Source: an uncultured Mycoplasmatota bacterium
Lineage (GTDB): Bacteria > Bacillota_I > Bacilli_A > RF39 > UBA660
Length of the DNA: 64,000 bases
Direction of reading: 5' to 3'
Assembly: GCA_900546745.1 (NCBI GenBank)
Contig: URDT01000002.1
Coordinates: forward strand, 3,990-67,989
Under the pieces are notes generated by a model. The model did no database searches. It was given only the letters and a program-made list of their open reading frames with translations, and was not told the DNA's origin. Below are positions 10,305 through 18,531 of this stretch, piece after piece. The translations under genes and the position numbers were made by a program. The first letter of the stretch is position 1, and each line of letters opens with the position of its first letter.

Positions 10305-10340
10305 AAAAAAAAAGATTTACTGATATAAAATCTTTTTTTT
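10305..10340 (-). terminator. Terminator after der
   Basis: Complementary AAAAAAAAGATTTAC and AAAATCTTTTTTTT arms just beyond the der stop. The minus-strand copy ends in a T-run. Confidence 0.7.
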
Positions 10341-10344
10341 GACA

Positions 10345-11658
10345 TTATTGTTCACCTTTATTTTTAAATTGAAGAACAATTGGTGTTCCTTCTAAAGGAA
10401 ATGCTTCTCTAATTTTATTTTCTAAGTATCTCTCATAAGAAAAATGAATTAGTCCTTTACTATTGACTTGAATATTAAATGTTGGTGGACATATATTAGC
10501 TTGGTTAGAAAAGTAAATTTTTAAACGTTTTCCTTTATAAGATGGAGGTAAATTCAATTGATAAGCTTCCATAATTACATCATTTAACAAACTTGTTTTA
10601 ATTTCTCTATGACTATTTTCATAAACTTTTAAAATTTCTGGAAGTAAAGTATGAATTCTTTTTTTAGTAAGGGCTGATAGGAAAACAACAGGGGCATAGG
10701 AAATAAATGAAAATTCAGTTTCAATCAACAATTTCCACTTTTTCATTTCTGCATCTTTATTTTCAACAGTATCCCATTTGTTCACAGCAATGACAACGGC
10801 TTTTCCTGCTTCTATAGCATACCCAGCAATATGTTTATCATGTTCAATAATTCCTTCTTCAGCATTAATTACAATCACACAAACATCAGAACGATCAATA
10901 GCTTTCATAGATCTAAGTAGACTATATTTTTCTACTTTTTCATAAACTTTTCCTTTTTTTCGCATCCCAGCTGTATCAATTACTACCATATCTTGGCCAT
11001 GGTAAGTGAATGGAGTATCAACAGAATCTCTAGTTGTTCCAGCAATATTAGAAACAATTGCTCTATCTTCATTTAAAATAGCATTTACTAAGCTGCTTTT
11101 TCCCACATTTGGTCTTCCAATAATTGAAAATTTAATAACATTTTCTTCATATTCTTCTTCGTATTCTTTAAAGTCGGATGTAGCTAAATCTAATAAATCG
11201 CTAATTCCAATATTTTGTTCTCCACTAACAAAGACATAATGTTCAAATCCTAATTCATAAAAATCATATAAATGTTGTTTTGATTCTTTTGAATCCATTT
11301 TATTAATTGCTACAATTACTTTTTTGGTAGAACGCATTAAAATATTTCTAACTTCATAATCATTAGCAGTTAGTCCTTCTTTACCATCTACTACAAAAAT
11401 AACAGTATCTGCTTCATCAATCGCTAATTGAGCTTGTATTTTAATTTCTGTATTAAAAGAGGCATTTTCTAAGTCAATTCCTCCTGTATCAATTAAATAA
11501 AAATGATGATTTTGGTATGTAGCATTTCCATAAATTCTATCACGTGTTACTCCGGGAGTATCTTCAATGATAGAAATCCTTTTTCCAATCATTCGATTAA
11601 AAATAGTGGATTTTCCAACATTCGGCCTTCCTACTAATGCAATCGTTTGTTTCTTCAC
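10345..11658 (-). CDS. der: Ribosome-associated GTPase Der (EngA)
   Basis: 437 residues with two GTPase domains in tandem, unique to Der, an essential 50S assembly factor. The first has GRPNVGKST (P-loop), DTPGVT, DTGG and NKMD. The second (from about 175) has GRPNVGKSS, DTAGMRKKGK and NKWD. A C-terminal KH-like domain (about 350-437) ends the protein. GTG 11658 is the likely start because AGAGGTG lies seven bases upstream; an earlier in-frame GTG at 11667 is itself part of that site. Neighbouring engB, another ribosome-assembly GTPase, supports the role. Confidence 0.97.
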   Translation of the reverse strand: MKKQTIALVGRPNVGKSTIFNRMIGKRISIIEDTPGVTRDRIYGNATYQNHHFYLIDTGGIDLENASFNTEIKIQAQLAIDEADTVIFVVDGKEGLTANDYEVRNILMRSTKKVIVAINKMDSKESKQHLYDFYELGFEHYVFVSGEQNIGISDLLDLATSDFKEYEEEYEENVIKFSIIGRPNVGKSSLVNAILNEDRAIVSNIAGTTRDSVDTPFTYHGQDMVVIDTAGMRKKGKVYEKVEKYSLLRSMKAIDRSDVCVIVINAEEGIIEHDKHIAGYAIEAGKAVVIAVNKWDTVENKDAEMKKWKLLIETEFSFISYAPVVFLSALTKKRIHTLLPEILKVYENSHREIKTSLLNDVIMEAYQLNLPPSYKGKRLKIYFSNQANICPPTFNIQVNSKGLIHFSYERYLENKIREAFPLEGTPIVLQFKNKGEQ

Positions 11659-11697
11659 TAGAATCACCTCTTCAGTTAGTAGTATTATATCATAAAT

Positions 11698-12174
11698 TTA
11701 GGTAGAATAAAGTATTTTTTTACCAGAGCAAAGGATATTATCTGTTTTATAACATATCTCTCCCATTTCATTTAATATGGAGTGTTCTATTGTGTTAATT
11801 TCTTTTTTTGGTTCTATATAAATTTTATTATGATAATAATATATAGTTTGATAAGGAATATTCTTTGCCATAAATATATCTGGAATTTCATATAAAAAAG
11901 TTGCATCATGGGAAATTATTCTCATATCAATTTCATTATCATAGTAATCGATATATTCTAAATCTTCTTTTTTCAATTCAATTACAACACCACAATATTG
12001 GTCTAAATAAATATCAATATTATATAGTCCTGTAAAAGTGATATGAAAGATTTTTTTTAATTTTAAAAATAGATTTCTAAAATAAGTTTCTAATTCATCC
12101 ATATTTTTAAAATCAATTTTTGGAATATCATTAAGAAAAACTTTTATAATTTGTCCTTCTTGTATTATTTTCAT
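11698..12174 (-). CDS. Conserved-looking protein of unknown function
   Basis: 158 residues from ATG 12174, no recognised family. It is acidic, rich in Ile and Tyr, with alternating strand-like segments (KIIQEGQIIKVFL, GVVIELKKEDLEYID) and no signal peptide or membrane helix. AGGTGAG nine bases upstream sets the start; a GTG four codons earlier lies inside that site. It lies between engB and der on the same strand. Its ribosome binding site is embedded in the engB terminator hairpin. A cytoplasmic protein is likely; function unknown. Confidence 0.7.
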   Translation of the reverse strand: MKIIQEGQIIKVFLNDIPKIDFKNMDELETYFRNLFLKLKKIFHITFTGLYNIDIYLDQYCGVVIELKKEDLEYIDYYDNEIDMRIISHDATFLYEIPDIFMAKNIPYQTIYYYHNKIYIEPKKEINTIEHSILNEMGEICYKTDNILCSGKKILYST

Positions 12175-12209
12175 AAAAAAACTCACCTAATCTATTGTAT
12201 GTGAGTTTT
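12175..12209 (-). terminator. Terminator after engB overlapping the next gene's ribosome binding site
   Basis: Minus strand AAAACTCAC pairs with GTGAGTTTT and runs into TTTTTT. The right arm GGTGAGT is also the only plausible ribosome binding site for the gene starting at 12174, and the T-run abuts its ATG. Confidence 0.75.
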
Positions 12210-12220
12210 GTCTATTTGTT

Positions 12221-12802
12221 TTATACAATTCTTTCTATTTTTTCGTATACTTCTGATTTTCCAGCCTTTGTAATATTTGAAAATACTACAAAATCATCTC
12301 CAACAACTAAATCAAGATCATTCATTAATAAATTTCTTTGAGCTTGATGTTTTGTAATTCCTATTTTATCTGATTTTGTAGCAACAATTGTAACAGGAAT
12401 TTTATAATATTTTAAGAAATTATACATCATAATATCATCGCTAGATGGTTTATGTCTAAAATCTACTAACATAAAGACTTGTTTTAAGTTTTCTCGATTT
12501 GTTAGATAATCTTCCATCATAAGTCCAAATTTTTTCTTTTTTGCTTTTCCTAGTTTAGCAAATCCATAACCTGGAGCATCTACCAAGTAAAATTGATCAT
12601 TCACTAGGTAAAAATTGATAGTTTGTGTTTTCCCTGGACTAGATGAAGTTCTAGCATAATTTTTACGATTAATTAGTGTATTGATAAAGCTACTTTTCCC
12701 TACATTTGATCTTCCTACTAATAAAAATTCTGGTTTATTATCTGTAGGATATTGGCTTCTTCTAACTGCACTAATAACTAAATCTACTTTATTTATTTTC
12801 AT
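12221..12802 (-). CDS. engB: Ribosome biogenesis GTP-binding protein EngB (YsxC/YihA)
   Basis: 193 residues, a single TrmE-Era-EngA-EngB GTPase domain. Visible motifs are FLLVGRSNVGKSSFINTL (P-loop, about 27-44), TSSSPGKTQTINFY (switch I with the conserved Thr), VDAPGYGFA (G3, about 73-81) and ATKSDK (G4). EngB is an essential late 50S assembly factor. AAGGTGATGAT precedes the ATG. It is followed by a terminator and preceded by the VirB2-like gene 26 bases upstream. Confidence 0.97.
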   Translation of the reverse strand: MKINKVDLVISAVRRSQYPTDNKPEFLLVGRSNVGKSSFINTLINRKNYARTSSSPGKTQTINFYLVNDQFYLVDAPGYGFAKLGKAKKKKFGLMMEDYLTNRENLKQVFMLVDFRHKPSSDDIMMYNFLKYYKIPVTIVATKSDKIGITKHQAQRNLLMNDLDLVVGDDFVVFSNITKAGKSEVYEKIERIV

Positions 12803-12828
12803 ATCATCACCTTTTAATTATAAACCCC

Positions 12829-13443
12829 TTAAAATTTTTTATCACCATCACCATGTTTTACTCCAGAATCACTAGTATGGGTTGTACTTTTACCGGAATC
12901 TTTATTTGTATCTTTATTATCATAAAATTTTTTACTTCCTCCACCGTTTTCTACTCCAGAATCACTAGTATGGGTTGTACTTTGACCAGAATCTTTATTT
13001 GTTTCTTTATTATCATTATTACTAGTACTTCTTTCAGGGCAGGCCTTTGTTTGACAATTTCCACTAACAAAACATGATACACAATTTAAAGAAGAAGAGG
13101 CGTCATTCCCAACAATATTGAATGCTGTTTTGACAATAGCAACCACTAAAAATATACTAACTCCTGTAATTAAACTACGGACGAAAGCACTATTTGCTTC
13201 TTTAGCAGTTTTATCATCACCACTAGTAACTACTTTGAAATATCGTATCATAGCCGTTATGATAATAATAATTGGTACTGATATTTGCGCTAATGTAATC
13301 AATTTTGAAATAAACAATGGTATTTTAACAGGAATTGGCAAGGCATCAGAGCCACATACAGCACAATTATTAGCTGCTAAAATAGGACTCATTCCTATAA
13401 ATAATAATACTAAGCTAAATAATATATATTTAAATTTTTTCAT
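12829..13443 (-). CDS. Secreted/membrane VirB2-TrbC-like small protein with duplicated Ser/Thr/Asp tail
   Basis: 204 residues. A signal peptide (1-25, YILFSLVLLFIGMSPILAAN), two further membrane segments (about 46-66 and 88-110) with the link KVVTSGDDKTAKEANSAFVRSLI, then a polar extracellular tail. The signal peptide plus two-helix layout resembles VirB2/TrbC-type pilins, but no secretion genes are nearby, so this is only a fold-level impression. A CVSCFVSGNCQTKAC cluster holds four Cys. The tail contains two copies of a 31-residue repeat (core DSGxSTTHTSDSGVxxGxGxKKF), nearly identical at DNA level (12833-12940 and 12934-13015). GTGGGG precedes ATG 13443. Confidence 0.75.
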   Translation of the reverse strand: MKKFKYILFSLVLLFIGMSPILAANNCAVCGSDALPIPVKIPLFISKLITLAQISVPIIIIITAMIRYFKVVTSGDDKTAKEANSAFVRSLITGVSIFLVVAIVKTAFNIVGNDASSSLNCVSCFVSGNCQTKACPERSTSNNDNKETNKDSGQSTTHTSDSGVENGGGSKKFYDNKDTNKDSGKSTTHTSDSGVKHGDGDKKF

Positions 13444-13502
13444 AATCATACCCCACTTATACTATCATTATATACAATTCGTTTCTTTTTTTCAAGAACA
13501 TA

Positions 13503-14345
13503 TTAAAGGAAGATTCCTAAGAAATCAAGGAACATTCCAATTACAACCCCTGAAGAGTATAAAATTGTTAGTATTTTTAAATTTTCCTTTAAATTTTTAT
13601 TTGTCTTAAATAATACTAATAAAGCAATTCCACTTCCTGTTAAAAGACCAGCCATCATAGCACCAAAAGTAATTGTATGGTTTAAATATAATTCTGTAAC
13701 TACTACACTAGCCCCACAATTAGGAATTAATCCTATCAATCCTGTTAAAAAGGAACTAAAAGGATTATTATTTAAGAATAATTTCTTAATTGTATTTTCT
13801 CCTAAATAAGAAAATCCTACATTTAAAAAGAAAGTTGTGATTACAATAAAACATAATATGTGAAGAGTATGTTTCATAGAAGACTTTAAAATTCCATGTT
13901 CACAATGACAGTGTTCATTATGACAAAATTCTTCAATTTCTGTCTCGTTATCCTTAGGTTTTATAATAGTATCAATTAAAATTCCTATTATAATTCCAGC
14001 AAGCACTTTAATTATAAGAATTTGAATGATTAAACCAATGGATATCTGTTCCGAAATTAAAATGGGCAACATTTCATCGGATGTGGATAAATAAACTGCT
14101 ATTAATGTTCCTAAGGTAACCATCTTTGTAGCATATAAGTTTGTTGCTGCTACTGAAAAGCCACATTGTGGAAAAATACCAAGAAAAGAGCCAATAATTG
14201 GCCCTAATTTTCCTGACTTTTCTACAATCTTTTTAGTATGATTGCTTGTTTTATGTTCCATGTATTCCAATAGTACAAAAGTAATAAAAAGAAATGGAAG
14301 TAATTTTAGAGCATCTATTATAGTATCTATTATAATTTCCTTCAT
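13503..14345 (-). CDS. Putative 10-TM heavy-metal exporter (ArsP_2-like)
   Basis: 280 residues, almost entirely hydrophobic, with two homologous halves. Each has a proline-cysteine signature on a helix: IGSFLGIFPQCGFSV (about 50-64) and LTGLIGLIPNCGASV (about 205-219). A His/Cys-rich cytoplasmic loop between them (CHNEHCHCEH, about 143-152) could bind metal. This matches the putative manganese/heavy-metal exporter family related to ArsP permeases. I infer a metal efflux permease in the plasma membrane; the ion cannot be read. AGGAGG precedes the ATG, and the gene follows an unknown membrane protein by 11 bases, suggesting cotranscription. Confidence 0.8.
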   Translation of the reverse strand: MKEIIIDTIIDALKLLPFLFITFVLLEYMEHKTSNHTKKIVEKSGKLGPIIGSFLGIFPQCGFSVAATNLYATKMVTLGTLIAVYLSTSDEMLPILISEQISIGLIIQILIIKVLAGIIIGILIDTIIKPKDNETEIEEFCHNEHCHCEHGILKSSMKHTLHILCFIVITTFFLNVGFSYLGENTIKKLFLNNNPFSSFLTGLIGLIPNCGASVVVTELYLNHTITFGAMMAGLLTGSGIALLVLFKTNKNLKENLKILTILYSSGVVIGMFLDFLGIFL

Positions 14346-14356
14346 ATATCCTCCTG

Positions 14357-15292
14357 CTATTTTTTGTGATTTAATTTATATTGCTTTACTATACTTTGAT
14401 ATTGTTGTTGATTTTCTTTTGTGTAACCCATTAATACATCTGTTTTTAATTCTTGTAATCCTGTTTCATTTTTCATTGGAAGAACAATATTATCTCCATT
14501 TTCAAAGCATAAAACAATTGATTTATTTACTGTAATACCATATTTCTTAGTATTTTTTTGATAAATCCATTTAACAGAATCGACTTTATAAACTTTGAAA
14601 TCAAAGAATTGATTTATCAATATATAATGATCTGTAATTGTCATTTGCTTTGATTGATAATGTAGTGTAGAATTTAACTCTTGATTAATTTCATCTATTT
14701 TATCAGAAAACTGATTTTTAAATTTTATTAATTGAACTGCTTTTTTGATACCAAATATTGTAAAAATGAATATAAGCGCTAATATAAAAATCATTGCATA
14801 TGCTTCTCCGTTAATATCATAATTACTAAATTGAATTGGTAAAAATTGTGCCTCAATATTTTGTTGATTATAATAGGCTTTAATTTGTAAAAGAGCATCT
14901 GCGTGAGTATCTTCAAATTGGATTAATTTTCCTTCCATATATTTTTGTTTTCCGTCTAATACTTTTTCAGCTGTTTCTTTATCTACTAATGAAATCAAAC
15001 TTTTTCCATCTAAATCAATATCTAAATAATAAGCTACTGTATTATCATGTTTTTGATAAACATAAGTGGTTGAATAAACTTTCGTTAAATTAATTTTTAC
15101 ATAACTATTTTGTTTTTGACATTGATATAAATCACTTGTATTACTAATAGAGCATTTTGTTGTAAACATTCCTGTAATTGTTTTATCTTCATTAGAAATA
15201 AAAAATATAATGATTCCAAAGAAACATAACAAAATAGAGAATATAATTAAACGAATTCCTTTCTTTTTTTGTATTTGTCGTAAATCTTTCAT
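14357..15292 (-). CDS. Two-pass membrane protein of unknown function
   Basis: 311 residues, not recognised. Helix 1 at about 14-34 (LIIFSILLCFFGIIIFFIS), an extracellular domain of about 130 residues with two Cys, helix 2 at about 165-185 (AMIFILALIFIFTIFGI), then a cytoplasmic C-terminal domain of about 125 residues that looks like a PH-like beta sheet (KVDSVKWIYQ, SIVLCFENGDNIVLP). This layout recalls YcxB/PH-type membrane proteins, but the match is weak. GGGGAG precedes the ATG. It is 11 bases from the exporter gene downstream. Confidence 0.75.
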   Translation of the reverse strand: MKDLRQIQKKKGIRLIIFSILLCFFGIIIFFISNEDKTITGMFTTKCSISNTSDLYQCQKQNSYVKINLTKVYSTTYVYQKHDNTVAYYLDIDLDGKSLISLVDKETAEKVLDGKQKYMEGKLIQFEDTHADALLQIKAYYNQQNIEAQFLPIQFSNYDINGEAYAMIFILALIFIFTIFGIKKAVQLIKFKNQFSDKIDEINQELNSTLHYQSKQMTITDHYILINQFFDFKVYKVDSVKWIYQKNTKKYGITVNKSIVLCFENGDNIVLPMKNETGLQELKTDVLMGYTKENQQQYQSIVKQYKLNHKK

Positions 15293-15326
15293 TCAAACTC
15301 CCCCTAATTAAATATATTATAACACG

Positions 15327-15353
15327 AAAAACTAGTATTCCTACTAGTTTTTT
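15327..15353 (-). terminator. Terminator after the glycosyltransferase gene
   Basis: AAAACTAGTA/TACTAGTTTTT hairpin overlapping the last codons of the gene ending at 15344. A TATAAT on the minus strand (15322-15317) follows and may start the next transcript. Confidence 0.7.
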
Positions 15354-16441
15354 TTCTGAATCAAATTTTCTAAGATGATCTGGTTATTTTGAATTCTTTC
15401 ATTATTTGGATTTATTTTTAAAGCCATTTTATTATATTCTAGACTTTTTTGATAATCTCCTAATTCATAATACGAAATAGCCATCATATCATAAATGGTT
15501 TCATCATAACTAAAAGGCTCATTCATATAACTTTTAGGATGTTCTTTGATTTCTAATGCCTTACTACCATATTCAATTACTTTTTGATAATTTTTTAATT
15601 GATATTCTAATAATACTCGCTCAGCGTAAGGTTCTCTTAAATAAGGAGCCTCTATAATTGCTTTATCTAACCACATTTTTGCTTCTTCATATCTCTTTAA
15701 ATTTTTATAAGATCGAGCGATAAAACGCATGGATGCACATCTTTCATCTTTCCAAGTAGCTGAATTCAATTGTAAGTGCTTTATTAAGGTATCAATGCAA
15801 TCATTCCATCTACCATAATACATATATTCTCTTCCTAAATAGTGCATATTACGATCATCTTCGGGATCTTCTTTTACAGAAAGTTCTAATAATGGTAAAT
15901 AACTACTTCTGGATTTACTTCTATCTGGGTAATGATTTAATACAATTTTATCGGTCACTTTCAACTCTTCTTTCGTCGGTCCTAAATAAGTGAGAACTTC
16001 ATGAACAGGATGTGTCCATTGATAGTTTTTTCGACTATGAATTTTATCACTGTAAAAACTAATAATAGGTTGATTTTGTTCATCTAAACTCCAATTATAT
16101 TGATAATAAAGACGATTTATATTGGAATCCCAAATGGTTTCTAGTTTTTGGCGCCAACCTTTTTCCAATACTTCATCCAAATCTGTACAAACACAAATAT
16201 CAAAATCGTCGGGTACTAATTTTAAAGATTCATTTCTAGCCATGTCAAAACGCCAAGGTTTTATTTTCTTTTTCTTTACATGAACTCCTAATTTTTTTAA
16301 TTTTTTTACTGTTTTATCTGTTGAACCAGTATCTAAAACATATATTGCATCTGCTTCTTTCATAGAATGAAACCATCTATCTACAAATTTTTCTTCATTT
16401 TTACAAATTGTATATACACATATTTTATATTTATTTTCCAT
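15344..16441 (-). CDS. Family 2 glycosyltransferase with C-terminal TPR repeats
   Basis: 365 residues. The GT-A domain (1-215) has ICVYTICKNEEKFVDRW, DTGSTDKTVKKLKKLG, NESLKLVPDDFDICVCTDLDE (D-x-D metal site) and HPVHEVL. From about 215 to the end come TPR-like helical pairs (MHYLGREYMYYGRWNDCI, YELGDYQKSLEYNKMALKINPNN). It is soluble, with no membrane helix. It lies 12 bases after two collagen-like genes in the same direction. In spore formers such as Clostridioides difficile a glycosyltransferase next to bclA genes decorates the collagen-like exosporium proteins, so the same role is inferred here. Confidence 0.85.
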   Translation of the reverse strand: MENKYKICVYTICKNEEKFVDRWFHSMKEADAIYVLDTGSTDKTVKKLKKLGVHVKKKKIKPWRFDMARNESLKLVPDDFDICVCTDLDEVLEKGWRQKLETIWDSNINRLYYQYNWSLDEQNQPIISFYSDKIHSRKNYQWTHPVHEVLTYLGPTKEELKVTDKIVLNHYPDRSKSRSSYLPLLELSVKEDPEDDRNMHYLGREYMYYGRWNDCIDTLIKHLQLNSATWKDERCASMRFIARSYKNLKRYEEAKMWLDKAIIEAPYLREPYAERVLLEYQLKNYQKVIEYGSKALEIKEHPKSYMNEPFSYDETIYDMMAISYYELGDYQKSLEYNKMALKINPNNERIQNNQIILENLIQKKN

Positions 16442-16453
16442 AAATTTCTCCTA

Positions 16454-17143
16454 TTAAGAGCCTTGTCTTCCTAAGTATTCTATTGCTAAAGTTACTAATG
16501 AGTTAGTAAAATAAGATTGCGATTGAATATTTTTAATATCTGGGCTATTTAAATTTATTGTTTGTTTACTTGTATTTACTAATTCATAAATGTTAGATGA
16601 ATCCTCTACAGCAATAATTCCATGTGCTGAAATTTGTCTTGCCACTTCATCTTGTGACCACTCGCTAGCTCCTATATAAATATTATCTGTTCCAACTTTT
16701 CTGAAACCAAAAGAAACAAAATCTTTAGTAGGATCAAAATTTACATCTGTTTTAGATGAATAAGCTGATATTATAATATGAATAAAGTAGTAACCTTTTA
16801 CATTAAATTGAATCGTTTTTTCGTTAGAATCTAAATTAACCAATTTGCTAATATCTAACTCTACTCTATTCATGGGTAATCTTTCTCCAGAAGCAATGGA
16901 AAGTAATGTTCCATCATTAAATGTTACTAAATAAGCATTTCTCATTAATTGTGGCCCTGTAGGACCCATTTCACCCTGTGGACCTGGTGGTCCCATTTCA
17001 CCCTGTGGACCTGGTGGTCCCATTGGTCCTCGAGGTCCTGTTGGACCAACGTAACAAGTTGGTTTATAGGAAGAATCTTTTGCTATTTTTTCATAGGCTT
17101 TTTTTAAATTTTTTCCACATTTATTAAATGGACAATTATTCAT
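16454..17143 (-). CDS. Collagen-like BclA-type spore surface protein
   Basis: 229 residues. An N-terminal Cys-containing leader of about 30 residues ([25 protein letters not shown]) is followed by a short G-P-x collagen stretch (about 33-65, [20 protein letters not shown] repeats with a duplicated GPPGPQGEM unit), then a globular domain of about 160 residues resembling the C1q/TNF-like domain of BclA. There is no signal peptide, as in exosporium collagen proteins assembled from the mother cell. The leader is nearly identical to that of the next gene upstream, so the two are paralogues. It is probably modified by the adjacent glycosyltransferase. Confidence 0.88.
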   Translation of the reverse strand: MNNCPFNKCGKNLKKAYEKIAKDSSYKPTCYVGPTGPRGPMGPPGPQGEMGPPGPQGEMGPTGPQLMRNAYLVTFNDGTLLSIASGERLPMNRVELDISKLVNLDSNEKTIQFNVKGYYFIHIIISAYSSKTDVNFDPTKDFVSFGFRKVGTDNIYIGASEWSQDEVARQISAHGIIAVEDSSNIYELVNTSKQTINLNSPDIKNIQSQSYFTNSLVTLAIEYLGRQGS

Positions 17144-17173
17144 AGAATCACTCCTCTCTAAACATCATATGAT

Positions 17174-17216
17174 AAAAAAAAGAAAAGTAATAATTCAAAA
17201 ATATTACTTTTCTTAG
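17174..17216 (-). terminator. Terminator between the two collagen-like genes
   Basis: Minus-strand AAGAAAAGTAATA pairs with TTATTACTTTTCTT and is followed by a T-run, directly after the stop at 17220. Confidence 0.75.
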
Positions 17217-17219
17217 TAA

Positions 17220-17798
17220 TTAACTAATTTTTACGATAATTAACTCAGTATTATAAAGACTACTTTCGTTTAATTGAATTCCTGAATCTGATCGATTTAC
17301 AAAAGCATAAGTTGCTCCAGCAGGTGATTCAAATATAGCGTTTCCATGAACTGCTGAAGAACTATTTTGTTGTACTTTAACACCAGTTTCAGATTCTCCA
17401 ATAGATGCTGTATCTGGTGAGACACGTTCTAATTCTATAGTTACTTCTTGTTCAACATTAGTATTTGTAAATAAAACATGCCAAGCAGCTAAATAAGTTC
17501 CTGCTTGTTGAATAGTAATTGTACTATCTGCTGAATTATAAGTAATATTCTTTGAAAGAGGAACTTCATCAAATGTAAAATCTGTATCCGCATTTACTGT
17601 AGTTGCCTTTGTTTGAACAGCTCTAAAAAAAGCTGATGTAATTGTTGGAGCAGGTCCAACTGGTCCAGTTGGACCTATCGGTCCTCGAGGTCCTGTTGGG
17701 CCAACGCAACAAGTTGGTTTATGGGAAGAATCTTTTGCTATTTTTTCATAAGCCTTTTTTAAATTCTTTCCACATTTATTAGATGGACAATTATCCAT
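17220..17798 (-). CDS. Collagen-like BclA-type spore surface protein (paralogue)
   Basis: 192 residues. The leader [20 protein letters not shown] is shared with the neighbour, then a short collagen stretch [20 protein letters not shown] (about 33-52), then a jelly-roll-like C-terminal domain of about 140 residues (YNSADSTITIQQAGTYLAAW, FESPAGATYAFVNRSDSGIQ) typical of C1q/BclA C-terminal domains that trimerise. The collagen run is only about seven triplets. The shared leader suggests both target the same layer. GGAAG precedes the ATG. The DNA of the leaders is nearly identical, showing recent duplication followed by replacement or divergence of the heads. Confidence 0.88.
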   Translation of the reverse strand: MDNCPSNKCGKNLKKAYEKIAKDSSHKPTCCVGPTGPRGPIGPTGPVGPAPTITSAFFRAVQTKATTVNADTDFTFDEVPLSKNITYNSADSTITIQQAGTYLAAWHVLFTNTNVEQEVTIELERVSPDTASIGESETGVKVQQNSSSAVHGNAIFESPAGATYAFVNRSDSGIQLNESSLYNTELIIVKIS

Positions 17799-17866
17799 AT
17801 TTACACTTCCTTTCTGCTATATCATATGAGAAAGAAAAAATTAGAATTAATTTTACTATCTATTTT

Positions 17867-18469
17867 TTATTGATTCTTCATAATTTGTTCATTCGCAAAT
17901 TGAAAATCAATGATAGAAAAAAAGTTATCCATATATTCTGATTTATTATTTTTATAATTCAAATAATAGGCATGTTCCCACATATCTAAAGCAATTAATG
18001 GAATATATCTATAATAATAAGGATTTTCTTGATTTTTTAATGTTACAATCTTTAAATTAGAATTATCTAGTACTAAAAATATATACCCTGATCCTTGTAA
18101 TAAAAGTGCTTGTTCTTTAATTTTCTTTTTTAAATTATCTACAGTTTCAAATGTATTGATAATTAATTGATTCAATAAAATATTAGGTTCTATATGATTA
18201 GGTGACATGCTACTAAAATACAAATTGTGATTTAAAACACCACCTAGATTAAACATAATTTGTTCTCTGTCCTCACTATTAAATTCTAAGACATGGTGTG
18301 ATAGTTCCTCTATTGGATACCTAAAATCATAATGATTTTTCAGTAATAGTTCATTTAATTTATTCAAATATCCTTGTTGATGTTTATTATGGTGAAGTCC
18401 TAATGTGTGGGTATCTATAAATGGTTCTAATTCATCATATTGATACGGCAATGGTTTTAATTGATACAT
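17867..18469 (-). CDS. Iron/manganese superoxide dismutase, divergent
   Basis: 200 residues. All four metal ligands can be placed: His26 in LGLHHNKH, the His in GGVLNHNLYF, and Asp and His in LDMWEHAYYLNY. It is otherwise divergent: the usual G-G-H/A-x-N-H tract is GGVLNH, and aromatic residues in GSGWAWL are GSGYIFL. Normal enzymes convert superoxide to peroxide and oxygen in the cytoplasm. In Bacillus, SodA also takes part in spore coat cross-linking, and in C. difficile a SOD gene is a coat component. Its location just upstream of two BclA-like genes favours a coat role here. AGGAGGGATATT precedes the ATG. Confidence 0.88.
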   Translation of the reverse strand: MYQLKPLPYQYDELEPFIDTHTLGLHHNKHQQGYLNKLNELLLKNHYDFRYPIEELSHHVLEFNSEDREQIMFNLGGVLNHNLYFSSMSPNHIEPNILLNQLIINTFETVDNLKKKIKEQALLLQGSGYIFLVLDNSNLKIVTLKNQENPYYYRYIPLIALDMWEHAYYLNYKNNKSEYMDNFFSIIDFQFANEQIMKNQ

Positions 18470-18502
18470 AATATCCCTCCTATAAAATATATGATTTCAA
18501 AA

Positions 18503-18531
18503 TTAAAACTACATCAAAAATGTAGTTTTAA
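18503..18531 (-). terminator. Terminator of the arsR-ATPase operon
   Basis: TTAAAACTACAT/ATGTAGTTTTAA perfect 12-bp arms with a CAAAA loop, overlapping the ATPase stop codon. Confidence 0.8.
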
